64,000 nt of DNA from Mucilaginibacter limnophilus (GTDB taxonomy: Bacteria; Bacteroidota; Bacteroidia; Sphingobacteriales; Sphingobacteriaceae). Below are positions 43,464-52,605 of the stretch, piece by piece; the first letter of the stretch is position 1; each line of letters starts with the position of its first letter. The position numbers were made by a program, and so were the translations under genes. The stretch lies in contig NZ_SACK01000001.1 of the NCBI RefSeq assembly GCF_004005815.1, positions 124,001 to 188,000 of the forward strand, given 5' to 3'. The notes beneath the pieces are model-generated. The model did not search any database. It saw only the letters and a program-made list of their open reading frames with translations, and was not told where the DNA came from.

Positions 43464-43715
43464 ATGGAATTAGGTAATGAGATAATGAAGGTGCTAAATA
43501 AGACTTATGAACCTTCTACCATGATTGAAACGCAGTTTAAACGATATGACATCGCCTTTAAAACCGATGAAGAGGGGAGGCCAATTTTATTATTTATGGG
43601 TAAAAAAGATAATAAGGGAAATATAAAAGGCGAACGCTTTGCGCGTCGGCTTAAGGTAGGGCCAAACGGTGAAGTGATAAAAGATCATTGGGAGAATAAA
43701 GGCAAAGCATCCTGA
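43464..43715 (+). CDS. Hypothetical protein, 83 residues
   Basis: A small soluble, charged protein (KRYDIAFKTDEEGRPILLF, GKKDNKGNIKGERFARRL) with alternating strands and no signal peptide. The composition suggests a compact beta-rich domain. It lies alone in a region of small genes, with about 150 bases upstream. No family is recognised. Codon usage and the Gly-Lys loops look coding, so I keep it. Confidence 0.5.
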   Translation: MELGNEIMKVLNKTYEPSTMIETQFKRYDIAFKTDEEGRPILLFMGKKDNKGNIKGERFARRLKVGPNGEVIKDHWENKGKAS

Positions 43716-43790
43716 CTAAATACATTTATCTGACGGGCTAAAAGCAAAAATTAACTAATTTGCGCCGCTTAAAATTTAATTGATTTATAA

Positions 43791-44372
43791 ATGGATAGTC
43801 AGGAATTTTCTACAATATCAAATATTATTAAAAGTCGCCGTACGGTAAAACCACCGGCTATGAACGGCCAAAAAATACCCAACGGACATATAGCAGCTAT
43901 GCTTGAACTGGCCGATTGGGCACCAAGCCACGGACTAACCGAGCCATGGCGTTTTATTGTTTATGAAGAGCCGCTTGCATTTTGCCAAAAACATGCTGAA
44001 CTGTATAAAGAGCATACCGCGGCAGAAAACTTTAAAGAAGGTACTTATAATAACCTTGCCACTATCGGCACCAATGCTTCGCACGTTATTATTGCCGTGA
44101 TGAAACGTGGTACAAACCCTAATATCCCTGCGTTTGAAGAAATTGAAGCAGCATCTGCAGCGGTACAAAACGTATTGCTTGCTGCAACTGCCTTAAATGT
44201 AGCTTCATTTTGGAGCACAGGCGGCATGACGTTAAAGCCTGCAATGAAAAACTTCCTTGAATTAGGTGAAGAAGACGCCGTATTAGGCTTGCTATATTTG
44301 GGTTACAGCGAACAGCGCCCAGAAGGAAGACGTATTACTCCTATAGAAGATAAAGTGAAGTGGGTTAAATAA
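43791..44372 (+). CDS. Nitroreductase family protein
   Basis: A 193-residue FMN-dependent nitroreductase-like oxidoreductase. KSRRTVKPPAMNGQKIP opens the FMN-binding side, and LADWAPSHGLTEPWRFIVYE is the hallmark second segment. AAVQNVLLAATALNVASFWS and LGLLYLGYSEQRPEGRR complete the dimeric fold. It probably reduces nitro compounds or quinones with NAD(P)H, with FMN bound at the dimer interface. It is monocistronic. Confidence 0.92.
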   Translation: MDSQEFSTISNIIKSRRTVKPPAMNGQKIPNGHIAAMLELADWAPSHGLTEPWRFIVYEEPLAFCQKHAELYKEHTAAENFKEGTYNNLATIGTNASHVIIAVMKRGTNPNIPAFEEIEAASAAVQNVLLAATALNVASFWSTGGMTLKPAMKNFLELGEEDAVLGLLYLGYSEQRPEGRRITPIEDKVKWVK

Positions 44373-44397
44373 ACCTGCCACCTCTTATCAAGAGTAT

Positions 44398-44438
44398 ATG
44401 CAACATTTAACGAAATATAATTTCCTTAAATGTTGCAT
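44398..44438. repeat. Interrupted inverted repeat
   Basis: ATGCAACATTTAA (44398-44410) and TTAAATGTTGCAT (44426-44438) pair perfectly, and the interior GAAAT/ATTTC extends the stem across a C-C mismatch. No T-run follows, so it may be a weak terminator, a binding site or a cruciform rather than a classic terminator. Confidence 0.6.
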
Positions 44439-44475
44439 TATGTGTTTATTATGACTTTATTAGTTAAATATTGCG

Positions 44476-44483
44476 TATATTTG
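44476..44483 (+). promoter_or_regulatory. Candidate promoter of the L,D-transpeptidase gene
   Basis: TATATTTG fits the TAnnTTTG consensus exactly and would start a leader of about 75 bases before the ATG at 44565. The upstream -33 element is weak. Confidence 0.45.
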
Positions 44484-44564
44484 TATTGTAATTCACAACG
44501 ATCTTTTCGATAAACCTAAGTCTTGTAGCTTTTAAAATTAAAGAGAAACTAATTTTAACAGAAT

Positions 44565-45371
44565 ATGAGAAAATATTTTTGGTGGGCAATCTGCGGTTTA
44601 ATGGCGATAGTTTCAGTAACCTTTATGAGCTGGAAGCCTGCAAATACAAAAAGCCTGGTTACATCTTCTGCAAAGAAAACAGAAATTACTAAGGTATCTT
44701 CAAAAGAGTTGTTCGGCCAGTATGTAAACAATATTTATAATACTGCACAATTACAACTTACCGGTATGGATATGGCTGTTTTTCAAAAAGCGGTTACGGG
44801 TTATTTTAATCTTAAAATTGCACATAAACTGCCTGAAAACAGCAATGTGATCACTGTAGTTGACTTCAATAAGTCGAGCCGTGAAAAACGTATGTGGATT
44901 ATTGACGTTGTAAATAAAAAGCTTATCCTGAATACCTGGGTATCTCACGGACAAGGCAGTGGTAATGATATGGCTACCGCGTTCTCAAACAATGCCAACT
45001 CACATCAAAGCAGCCTTGGTTTTTATGTAACCGACGATATTTACTTTGGTAAACACGGCCGCTCATTAAGGCTTGACGGTATGGATGCCGGCTTTAACAG
45101 CGCCGCACGTTCACGTGCAATAGTTGTACACGCTGCTGATTACGTTTGTCAAAACACAATTAACCAGCTTGGTCGCTTAGGCCGTAGCCATGGTTGTCCT
45201 GCAGTATCACCTGAGGTGTCTGATCTTGTCATCAACACCATAAAAGGTAAAACAATGCTGTTTATTACAGGTAACAACGCAAGCTACGCTTCTAAATATC
45301 TTAACGAAACTACCGCAGCTGAGTTTCTATATCAAGACAGCGTACAGGCCACAACCTTAGCTAAAATATAA
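44565..45371 (+). CDS. Murein L,D-transpeptidase catalytic-domain protein (YkuD_2)
   Basis: A 268-residue secreted protein with an N-terminal signal or anchor (WWAICGLMAIVSVTFMSW). The catalytic domain contains WVSHGQGSGNDMAT, DGMDAGFNSAARSRAIVVHA and the active-site segment RSHGCPAVSP with Cys211. This is the YkuD_2 variant, which differs from classical YkuD around the His motif. It would cross-link or edit peptidoglycan in the periplasm. It shares a bidirectional terminator palindrome with a second, classical L,D-transpeptidase gene transcribed toward it. Confidence 0.85.
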   Translation: MRKYFWWAICGLMAIVSVTFMSWKPANTKSLVTSSAKKTEITKVSSKELFGQYVNNIYNTAQLQLTGMDMAVFQKAVTGYFNLKIAHKLPENSNVITVVDFNKSSREKRMWIIDVVNKKLILNTWVSHGQGSGNDMATAFSNNANSHQSSLGFYVTDDIYFGKHGRSLRLDGMDAGFNSAARSRAIVVHAADYVCQNTINQLGRLGRSHGCPAVSPEVSDLVINTIKGKTMLFITGNNASYASKYLNETTAAEFLYQDSVQATTLAKI

Positions 45372-45388
45372 CTAAGTCCTCCTGATTA

Positions 45389-45451
45389 ACAATATATAAA
45401 TACAGAACGCCCTGCTGATTATCAGCAGGGCGTTCTGTATTTATATATTGT
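45389..45451. terminator. 63-bp near-perfect palindrome, bidirectional terminator
   Basis: Two 31-base arms are exact complements around a single central base (45420), with a GC-rich core (AGAACGCCCTGCTGAT) and AT-rich outer ends ending in T-rich tracts on both strands. It lies exactly between two convergent L,D-transpeptidase genes and should stop both. Confidence 0.9.
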
Positions 45452-45453
45452 GT

Positions 45454-46989
45454 TTATACAGTTGTGAACTTCTGCATGTGAGCGTATAACACAACGTCAA
45501 GGCCATACACATCGGGCCTGAACTGTAATCCTCCGTTATCATCAAGCCAGCAGGTAATGTAAGTTATATATACCGGCACTTTAGGTGATAAGGCTATATT
45601 GGTAGGATTAGGATCTCCGGCAGCCATGGCCTCAGCTATTGTTTGATATTTTTGTCCTTCACCAAATAGCACACGGGCCAGTTCCTGCGGTTTTTCTAAA
45701 CGTACGCAGCCATGGCTTACAGCACGCATGTTTTGATTGAACGCTAACTTAGCCGGTGTATCATGCAAATAAACACTGCTGCGGTTTTTAAACAGGAACT
45801 TAATCTTACCTAAAGCGTTACCGTCACCTGGCCGCTGCTTAAACTCATATTGATCTTTTGAAGCGCTGCTCCAATCAATGGTTTCAGGGTTTTCAACTTT
45901 CTCACCGTTTTGATAAACGTCTATGTTTTCGTTATCCAGATAGTAAGGATCCTGCGCGGCTTCCACCATGATTTCTTTGCTGGCAATGCTTTTTGGTATG
46001 TTCCAAACCGGATTAACCTGCACACTGTGAATCATGCTGTTCAGTTGGGGTGTTTCACGTGAAAATGGCCTGTCAACTTTGTCGCTCTCATCATATTCAA
46101 CAAGGCTCATTTCCTTGTCCATATTACGGCCTTCACCAACGCATACCTTCATATTTAATACCGATTTTCCGTTCTCCATCACATCCAAACGAAAATCGGG
46201 AATATTTACAACTACATATTTTTTAGCGTTAGGCTTATTTTTCCAGCGTAGTCGCTCCAAAGTTACAGCTATATAACGCTCGGTTTCTTCAGGTGTCATG
46301 CCCTTCGCCTGGATGTTTTCAGACAATGCTTTTTGCAGCGCCTTGTATTGCGGATCTTTTGGCTGTATGCTATCCAGATAATTTTTCAGGTCGCCTGCAT
46401 TTAAAGCGTTTCGCATAAATACACTATCAGGGCGAAGCGTTTCTGTATAATATCTTGCGTAAATTCTTCGAGGGCTAATTAAGCCATATTGTAAAGCACT
46501 TGAGTATCTGATGATCGAGTTGGCTGCTATCAACTCTAAACGTGCCAAGTCACGATAGGCCTCGTTTAGGTTTTTGATAGCATTTTTATTATATATTTTG
46601 TCAATCAGTGCCTGTAAGGTATCTGCCTGAAATATTTGTGGTTTAAGGCCATGTTCGGGTGCTTTGCTGTAATACTGCGGCAACAGTTTTATCTGATCAT
46701 CTTTAAGGTGATTTAGGATCAGTACCGGTTCGTAGCCGTTTTGCTCATAGAATGAACTGATGACAGCGGGATAGGTCAGGTTGTCTTTTTTGTCAGCAAT
46801 CATTTGTTTAAACACTGCTGCGAAGCCCTCAGGTGTTACCTCTTTAAAAACTTTATTCTTGGTAGCATCGGCAAGTTCTTTGCCCATTTCCGAGCGGCTT
46901 TTTTTACAGCTTTCAAAAACTGTGAACACTGCAAAAAGTAAGGTTAGGGTAAAAAGAATATTCTTTTTGAAGGAAATATTAGTTATCAT
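45454..46989 (-). CDS. L,D-transpeptidase (YcbB/LdtD-like) lipoprotein
   Basis: A 511-residue enzyme. The lipobox ESCKKS places Cys28 or so at the membrane anchor. The N-terminal half is a helical scaffold with peptidoglycan-binding-like repeats. The catalytic YkuD domain carries NPVWNIPKSI, SVYLHDTPAKLAFNQ and RAVSHGCVRLEKP with the active-site Cys428. It forms 3-3 cross-links in peptidoglycan. YcbB-type enzymes have this long scaffold and an inserted lid. The stop codon lies directly beside the long palindromic terminator. Confidence 0.92.
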   Translation of the reverse strand: MITNISFKKNILFTLTLLFAVFTVFESCKKSRSEMGKELADATKNKVFKEVTPEGFAAVFKQMIADKKDNLTYPAVISSFYEQNGYEPVLILNHLKDDQIKLLPQYYSKAPEHGLKPQIFQADTLQALIDKIYNKNAIKNLNEAYRDLARLELIAANSIIRYSSALQYGLISPRRIYARYYTETLRPDSVFMRNALNAGDLKNYLDSIQPKDPQYKALQKALSENIQAKGMTPEETERYIAVTLERLRWKNKPNAKKYVVVNIPDFRLDVMENGKSVLNMKVCVGEGRNMDKEMSLVEYDESDKVDRPFSRETPQLNSMIHSVQVNPVWNIPKSIASKEIMVEAAQDPYYLDNENIDVYQNGEKVENPETIDWSSASKDQYEFKQRPGDGNALGKIKFLFKNRSSVYLHDTPAKLAFNQNMRAVSHGCVRLEKPQELARVLFGEGQKYQTIAEAMAAGDPNPTNIALSPKVPVYITYITCWLDDNGGLQFRPDVYGLDVVLYAHMQKFTTV

Positions 46990-47046
46990 ATATGGTATCT
47001 GTATTTAATATTGCAACCCATATAACAATACATGTACCATACTTTT

Positions 47047-48569
47047 TTATTTCTCTTCATCTCTTGTTGAATCAGCGCTATCATTTGCAGAATGGCGTTT
47101 TTTTCCTTTATCATTAAACGGCTTGGGTATAAAAGTCAACTCGATTATACAACCTCTGTAGCTTATTTGCTGCGGATTTTCTTTAGAAGGGCCCGATGTA
47201 ACGCCTGAACTATCAACCGCTAAATAAATTTTGCCGCCATCGGGTGATATAGCCAGGTCACGGAAGCGGTTCTCTCCTTTAAAATAATTTAAAGTATCGC
47301 TGATTATTTTGTCACCGTTTTGATTCAGTTTTAGCCTGATGAGTTTACCGCCCTTTAAAGTAGTCACCAATAATGAATTTTTCCAGCCGGGAATTGTTGA
47401 TGATGTATAAACGTCGATACTCGATGGCGCTTCTGATGGCCAGTCGCTACCTTTTTCACCGCCTTTGATCTTTTGGAAGAGATTACTTAGAAAGGTATGA
47501 GAATTAGGATAGAGGCTTATCAAAGGTTGGCGGAAACTATCGCCAATCATTTTAGCATTTTCTGCTTCACTATTTATTAATGGATAAGTTGTATGCCACG
47601 TACCGGGTAAAATGGTATCATTGGATACGCCGGCTGCGAGGCCGTCGTAATTGTTGTCAAGTAAACCGATTACTAACGGATGGCCATAATTTTTACCCTT
47701 CTCGATGATGTTCAACTCATCGTCAGAGTATGGGCCATGTTCTGATGAATAGATCTTTCCGGTACCGCCTGTAACTGCATAGGCTAATCCCTGCGGATTG
47801 CGGTGACCTGTGCTCCAAACAGCGCTTTGTGTGGCTTGGGTGTTAAAAGGGTTATCATTTGGCACCCAGGCGTTAAGGCCTTTGTCATTGTCCGGCGCTA
47901 TATTAAACCTTAAAGTTTTACCCTCGTAGCTTGTAACTTGTTGTGCGTGGTTAGGCCTTCCGCCATTGTCAAACTGGCCGGCGCCCATATCACCAACACT
48001 GTAAAAAAGATAACTTTTGCCCCAACTGGCGCAACAATCAACCTGCCGCCGTTATGATCATTACTGCCCGGTATCGTATCACATATTATTGCAGGATTGC
48101 TTAAGGTTTGGGTAGATGCGTTGTAAGTGTACCTTGCAATGGCAGTTACAGCGATGCAGCCACCTTTGTTAACTTTACACCCTGTTGTGTTGCTATCCGG
48201 GAAGCCTTTTATGTAAGCCACATACACATATGGCTGACCTTTTAAAAGCTGCGGATGCAGCGCCATACCCATTAACCGGGCCTGTGGCAAACCCTTTGTT
48301 TTAGCAGGAGGAAATTTTTCAAAATCATTTATATCAAGCAACAGCTTTTTGCTGCCGCTCGAGGGGTTAACCGACCAAACCCTATACGTTTTGGCTTCCG
48401 TTATCCAAAGTTTATTATCAGGGCCATAGGTTATTTCCCATGGATCGCTCAATTTACCAGCAATAATTCGAGCCTTAAAGATTTCGCCGGCAGGTCCTGT
48501 AAATGTTTGCGCTTTAACCCCGCAGTATATCGTTGTAAAATAAACTAATAATAAAATTTTTTTCGCCAT
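47047..48569 (-). pseudogene. PQQ-type sugar dehydrogenase gene with a frameshift
   Basis: Two overlapping frames together give one soluble glucose/sorbosone dehydrogenase-like propeller of about 505 residues. The first 190 or so codons run from a signal peptide (LLVYFTTIYCGVKAQ) to GSNDHNGGRLIVAPV. The second starts at GKSYLFYSVGDMGAGQFDNG and ends near the C-terminus. The break is in a GGGG run near 48021-48026: one extra G gives APVGGKSYLFYSVG in frame. The conserved NDHNGGRLIV and GDMGAGQ motifs meet normally after the repair, so the gene was recently intact or the base is a sequencing undercall. Confidence 0.8.
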
Positions 48570-48635
48570 GATATTTTAACACGCCGATGATATTTATGTT
48601 CAGCGATCAGTGAAAAATTTACCTTACTTAGCTTT

Positions 48636-49160
48636 ATGCAAAACAAACGTCCGGAAGTTTGGCAGCGTGGCCCCATTGAGGGCATACCGCCGTTATTGCA
48701 ACCTGTTGCCCATGCGTTATTACAGGCAGCAGAAGAAATTGATGGCATGATGGATGGTTTTCCTGCTGAGCTGTTGTATGAAAAATCTGCAGGAATGGCC
48801 TCGCCGGCATTTCATTTACTGCACTTAACAGGTGTGCTCGACAGGCTTTTTACTTATGCCCGCGGCGAACAGTTAACACCCGAACAGTTAACTTATTTAT
48901 CTGCCGAAGGGCAATTGCCTGAAAATCCATATACGGTGAATGTTTTAACGTTGACATTTAATACAGGTGTTAAAAAGGCGCTTGAACAACTTAGCGAAAC
49001 CGACGAACAAGCGTTGACCGAGACCCGGCTTGTTGGTCGTGCGCAAATACCTTCAACAGTTATTGGACTGTATGTGCATGCCGCCGAGCATACCATGCGG
49101 CATATTGGTCAGTTACTTGTAACCATTAATGTTATCAAAGCAGAAAATAAAAGGGCGTAA
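48636..49160 (+). CDS. DinB-family protein
   Basis: A 174-residue four-helix-bundle protein of the DinB/YfiT metalloenzyme superfamily. His residues at HLLHLTGVLDR (first helix pair) and HAAEHTMRHIGQLLV (last helix) are consistent with a metal site. These proteins often use bacillithiol, mycothiol or glutathione as thiol cofactors, and the substrate is unknown. It is divergent from the sugar dehydrogenase and convergent with the sensor kinase pair. No operon partner is evident. Confidence 0.78.
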   Translation: MQNKRPEVWQRGPIEGIPPLLQPVAHALLQAAEEIDGMMDGFPAELLYEKSAGMASPAFHLLHLTGVLDRLFTYARGEQLTPEQLTYLSAEGQLPENPYTVNVLTLTFNTGVKKALEQLSETDEQALTETRLVGRAQIPSTVIGLYVHAAEHTMRHIGQLLVTINVIKAENKRA

Positions 49161-49178
49161 ATTTTACGCTCTTTCTTG

Positions 49179-50759
49179 TTAATGTAATGGCAATGTGATG
49201 GTAAACAAAGCGCCGTTGTTGTTCATCACACTAATCTTTCCGCCATGGGCTTCAACGTATTGTTTAACTATGGCCAGTCCTAAACCGGTACCATTACTTT
49301 TACCTTTGGTGACAAATGGCTCAAACAAAGTCCGCAGAAGTTCAGCGGGTATACCGGGGCCGTTATCTTTAACCGCAATTTGTACATGATCGGTATCTTC
49401 ATCTGCGACAACACTTATGCTAACCTGCGGATTTTCGATTTGTTGATCGAGTAACACATCGGTAGCATTATTTACCAGGTTAATAATAGTACGACGAAGT
49501 TTGCTTTCATCGCCCTGCACAGTAAGATCAAATGGTGAATTTATGGTGATGTTGACGGATTCAAGCCCATCGCGTGGCGGAAGGTGGCTTATAGCAGCCT
49601 CAAGCATAGGTTTAATTAACACCGGCTGTTTCGTTACCGGGGTTTCACGAATGAAATCGAGAAAATCATCAAATATCTCTGATGCCTGTGCCGCGTAACC
49701 TTCAATCATATACAGCCAGTCGCTCGGTACTCCTTCTTCGCGCATTAGTCCGGTAATCAGGCTAAGATTTTTTATGGGCGAACGCAGGTCGTGCATCACC
49801 ATCCCGATTGCCTTACCTACTGCGGATAATTTTTCTTTGCGTAACAGCTCTTCATTCAGTTCGGCATTTCGTATAGCTTGTGCTGCGTTTTGTACAAAAA
49901 GCCGCAGCAGGTACATCTTTTCAGTTTTCAGGCGGCCTTGTTTCTTCAATACTGCAAATACTGAGTAGCCGTTCATGCGGGCAATTACCAGTTCATCAAA
50001 TTGCAAAACTTCTTCGGGGTGCATTGGATGATCTTTTACGCGGCTAACCAGTTCGTCCAGATTGAACTTTTCATCCATGGCACCAATAGAAAGCACCTTT
50101 TCATAACTCAGGTCATCATGTAGCTTGCCAAGCAGCGCCATGTCGGTATCAATGGTGGTAGCTAACTGATCGAGTATGTTTTTAAGCAACGATGTAAGCT
50201 GGTTTTTATTAAGCCCGATAGATGATATGGATTCGATAAGGCTTTCCAGATTGCGTAAACGGTTGTAATCAGTAACACCTTTTGTAGCAAGTTGAATAAT
50301 CTCTTCGGCAGCATAAGGTTTGCAATGGTAGCCAACGTTTTGACCGGCTTGTTCTACTATCTCCTCTATAGAGCGGTCGGTAAAGGCAGTTATGAATATA
50401 ATTTCGGCCTTGCTGTCAAACTTACGTATTTGCATGGCGGTTTCCAGGCCATCCCAGCCGGGCATGCGCATATCCAGAAATATAACTGCATAAGGTGTTT
50501 TATTTTCAATGGATGCCTGTACTTTTTTAAGGCCTTCCATACCGTTTGAAGCTTTATCGATAGTAAACACCGGTATATTGCTGGTGCGGGGTGCCAGTAT
50601 AGGTTCAGGTTCGTCAAACAGTATGCTCGCCGCCTGATTTATAGCGGTAGTTTCGGCGGCATATTTTCGTGGTGAAAGTATTTCTTCGATATTGTCGCGC
50701 ACCAGTTCCTCGTCGTCAATTATCAATACCGATGTGTTTACTTCATTTATAGCGTTCAT
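49179..50759 (-). CDS. Hybrid protein: receiver domain plus histidine kinase
   Basis: 526 residues. The N-terminal receiver (about 10-160) has the acidic pair Asp15-Asp16, phosphoacceptor Asp96 (VIFLDMRMPGWDG) and Lys147 (CKPYA). An unusual ~30-residue insertion (about 30-65) separates the acidic pair from the phosphosite. A GAF-like middle (about 185-300) leads to HisKA with His323 (GMVMHDLRSPIK) and HATPase_c (NLVNNATDVLLDQQ, DNGPGIP, GTGLGLAIVK). This is a REC-first hybrid kinase, probably phosphorylated by the kinase encoded upstream (50775-51989) in a relay. Confidence 0.88.
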   Translation of the reverse strand: MNAINEVNTSVLIIDDEELVRDNIEEILSPRKYAAETTAINQAASILFDEPEPILAPRTSNIPVFTIDKASNGMEGLKKVQASIENKTPYAVIFLDMRMPGWDGLETAMQIRKFDSKAEIIFITAFTDRSIEEIVEQAGQNVGYHCKPYAAEEIIQLATKGVTDYNRLRNLESLIESISSIGLNKNQLTSLLKNILDQLATTIDTDMALLGKLHDDLSYEKVLSIGAMDEKFNLDELVSRVKDHPMHPEEVLQFDELVIARMNGYSVFAVLKKQGRLKTEKMYLLRLFVQNAAQAIRNAELNEELLRKEKLSAVGKAIGMVMHDLRSPIKNLSLITGLMREEGVPSDWLYMIEGYAAQASEIFDDFLDFIRETPVTKQPVLIKPMLEAAISHLPPRDGLESVNITINSPFDLTVQGDESKLRRTIINLVNNATDVLLDQQIENPQVSISVVADEDTDHVQIAVKDNGPGIPAELLRTLFEPFVTKGKSNGTGLGLAIVKQYVEAHGGKISVMNNNGALFTITLPLH

Positions 50760-50774
50760 ATATAGTAGTATAAT

Positions 50775-51989
50775 TTATTTTATAAATTCAATAAAAGTTG
50801 ATGTGCCGGTGCCCGGTCCGTTGCTTGTCATTTCAATTTGTCCTGAATGGCTTTCAATTATCGACCTGCAGTTATATAATCCTAAGCCTGAGCCTGTGTT
50901 TTTAGTAGTGTATCCTCGCTCAAACAAGTGCTTTCCAACTTCTTCGTCAAAGCCTGTACCTGTATCGGTCAGTGTCAGCTGTACTTTGTTGTCTGCTTCA
51001 AACAAACGCATTGTTATTTGTTTCTTTTCGGCTTCAAAGCCTATTGCTTCAATGCTGTTTTTAAGCAGATTAAGTATCACCTGCATTAGTTTAGTACGAT
51101 CACCTTTTACATAAACCGCCTCAGTTGGTAAGGATACAGATAGTGTAATGCCTTTCTTCTCAAGATTAGCCAGAACCATTGCTTCACAATCGTGTATTAC
51201 TTCTTTCAGGTTAACCGGTTTCCTGTCCTGCGAGGCATGGCCCATCAGGTACTGGCGCTGTATATTTAAAATATCCTGAATGTGCGATACAATGCGTAGT
51301 TGTTCAGTTATCGACTTACGCATTTCGTCTTCAGCAGACTTTTGCGATTGCGCTATGCCTTCTATTAAATTAACCAAAGCAACCGCTTTTTGCTCACCAA
51401 TGGCGCCACCTATAACCTGCTGCTGTTGTTTCAGGAACATGATAACGTTATTCAGGTTGGTTTGATTTGTGTTATCCATACTGCGATTGGTACGCGTGAG
51501 GTATGAGCCGAAGCCTACCACAGCATTACCAATATCATGTAAAACCTCAGCAGCCAGTTCATACTTACCTTGTGCCACAGCTTTATCCTGCTCTGCCTGT
51601 TTGAATGCTCTTTCCTCTGCAATTTTTTCTGTAAGGTCCTCAAGACTTACGATAATGCAGTCGGCAAACATTTTTGTAATAGTAAATTTATAGTCCTTTT
51701 CCGTAGTGTCAGGATGAGTAAAATGATACACCTTATTGAAAATGATAAGCCCGGATGGTTCAGTAAATCCCTTAACCTGTTGAGAGATACCGCTATCAAT
51801 TACATCAAGCACAGGAAATAAGTTACCACCTTCTTTAACTTCATCAGGAAGCAAAGGCAAGAGTAACTTTTCACCAAGTATATTTATATTAACTATAGCG
51901 CCGTTTTCTTGAATTTCGAGTAAACCGATAGGGGCGTAGCGCATTATAGAGCGTAATTTTTGTTCAGAAGGGCTGATGCCTGTGTTCAT
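50775..51989 (-). CDS. Sensor histidine kinase
   Basis: 404 residues with no transmembrane segment. An N-terminal PAS-like region (about 10-115; YAPIGLLEIQENGAIVNINI) is followed by a coiled-coil linker and a dimerisation helix with His151 (AAEVLHDIGNAVVG, an HDxGN variant of the H-box). A HATPase domain ends the protein (NLLKNSIEAIG, DTGTGFD, SGLGLYNCRSII). The H-box and the lack of a membrane anchor indicate a cytoplasmic sensor. It starts just upstream of the hybrid kinase, so the two form an apparent phosphorelay operon. Confidence 0.88.
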   Translation of the reverse strand: MNTGISPSEQKLRSIMRYAPIGLLEIQENGAIVNINILGEKLLLPLLPDEVKEGGNLFPVLDVIDSGISQQVKGFTEPSGLIIFNKVYHFTHPDTTEKDYKFTITKMFADCIIVSLEDLTEKIAEERAFKQAEQDKAVAQGKYELAAEVLHDIGNAVVGFGSYLTRTNRSMDNTNQTNLNNVIMFLKQQQQVIGGAIGEQKAVALVNLIEGIAQSQKSAEDEMRKSITEQLRIVSHIQDILNIQRQYLMGHASQDRKPVNLKEVIHDCEAMVLANLEKKGITLSVSLPTEAVYVKGDRTKLMQVILNLLKNSIEAIGFEAEKKQITMRLFEADNKVQLTLTDTGTGFDEEVGKHLFERGYTTKNTGSGLGLYNCRSIIESHSGQIEMTSNGPGTGTSTFIEFIK

Positions 51990-52066
51990 TTTAATTTTAG
52001 TAATAGGAAATAACTTTTACGTATAAGGCAATTAAATAGTTTGTGTTCATTGTATCCGTTAAATAA

Positions 52067-52092
52067 AAAAAGCCGGGCATTCCCGGCTTTTA
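52067..52092 (-). terminator. Intrinsic terminator
   Basis: AAAAGCCGGG and CCCGGCTTTT form a stem around a four-base loop. It lies after the AHSA1/ArsR-type operon on the minus strand and may also serve as a border for the kinases. Confidence 0.88.
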
Positions 52093-52110
52093 AATAAAAT
52101 AGTGTTAATA

Positions 52111-52599
52111 TTAAGCTTCCAGTACTTCGTCGAGGTTGCCAAGTGCCATAGTAAAGCCTTCTTTGAAACCAAGGCTTACAATCTTTTCAAGATCGGCCTC
52201 GCTGTCAAAGTTGATGCTTACTTCAACTGTCGAATTTTCTCCGTTTGATTTAAATTTTGCCTTCCAATGCATTGGTGGGAAATCGGGGTTTATATTACCT
52301 TCCTCATCACAAAACGTTGCAGTAGAAGCAAAGCTTTTGTTTGTTTCTACTGATTCGATATCCACACGGCACCAGTGCCTTTCACCTGCAGGGCCAACCA
52401 TACAGTACAGCCATAAGCCGCCGGATACAAAGTCAAGTATCTTGGTTTCAGCCTTAAAGGGTTTGGGTGCCCACCACTGTTCTAAAATTTCTTTTTCAGT
52501 CCACGCTCTCCATACTTTCTCAACAGGAGCGTTAAAGTTACGCGTTACATGCAGTTGCTTTCCCGAAGGATCTTTGGTAATTACGGTTTCGTTTTTCAT
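52111..52599 (-). CDS. SRPBCC (AHSA1-like) protein
   Basis: A 162-residue START/Bet v1-like fold protein of the activator-of-Hsp90-ATPase-1 homologue group. VTRNFNAPVEKVWRAWTEKE opens the family, and WWAPKPFKAETKILDF and the C-terminal helix GFTMALGNLDEVLEA follow. Such proteins bind hydrophobic ligands in a deep cavity, and the ligand is unknown. It is co-transcribed with the ArsR-type regulator five bases upstream, a very common pairing, so the regulator probably controls it. Confidence 0.9.
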   Translation of the reverse strand: MKNETVITKDPSGKQLHVTRNFNAPVEKVWRAWTEKEILEQWWAPKPFKAETKILDFVSGGLWLYCMVGPAGERHWCRVDIESVETNKSFASTATFCDEEGNINPDFPPMHWKAKFKSNGENSTVEVSINFDSEADLEKIVSLGFKEGFTMALGNLDEVLEA

Positions 52600-52605
52600 G
52601 ATTAT

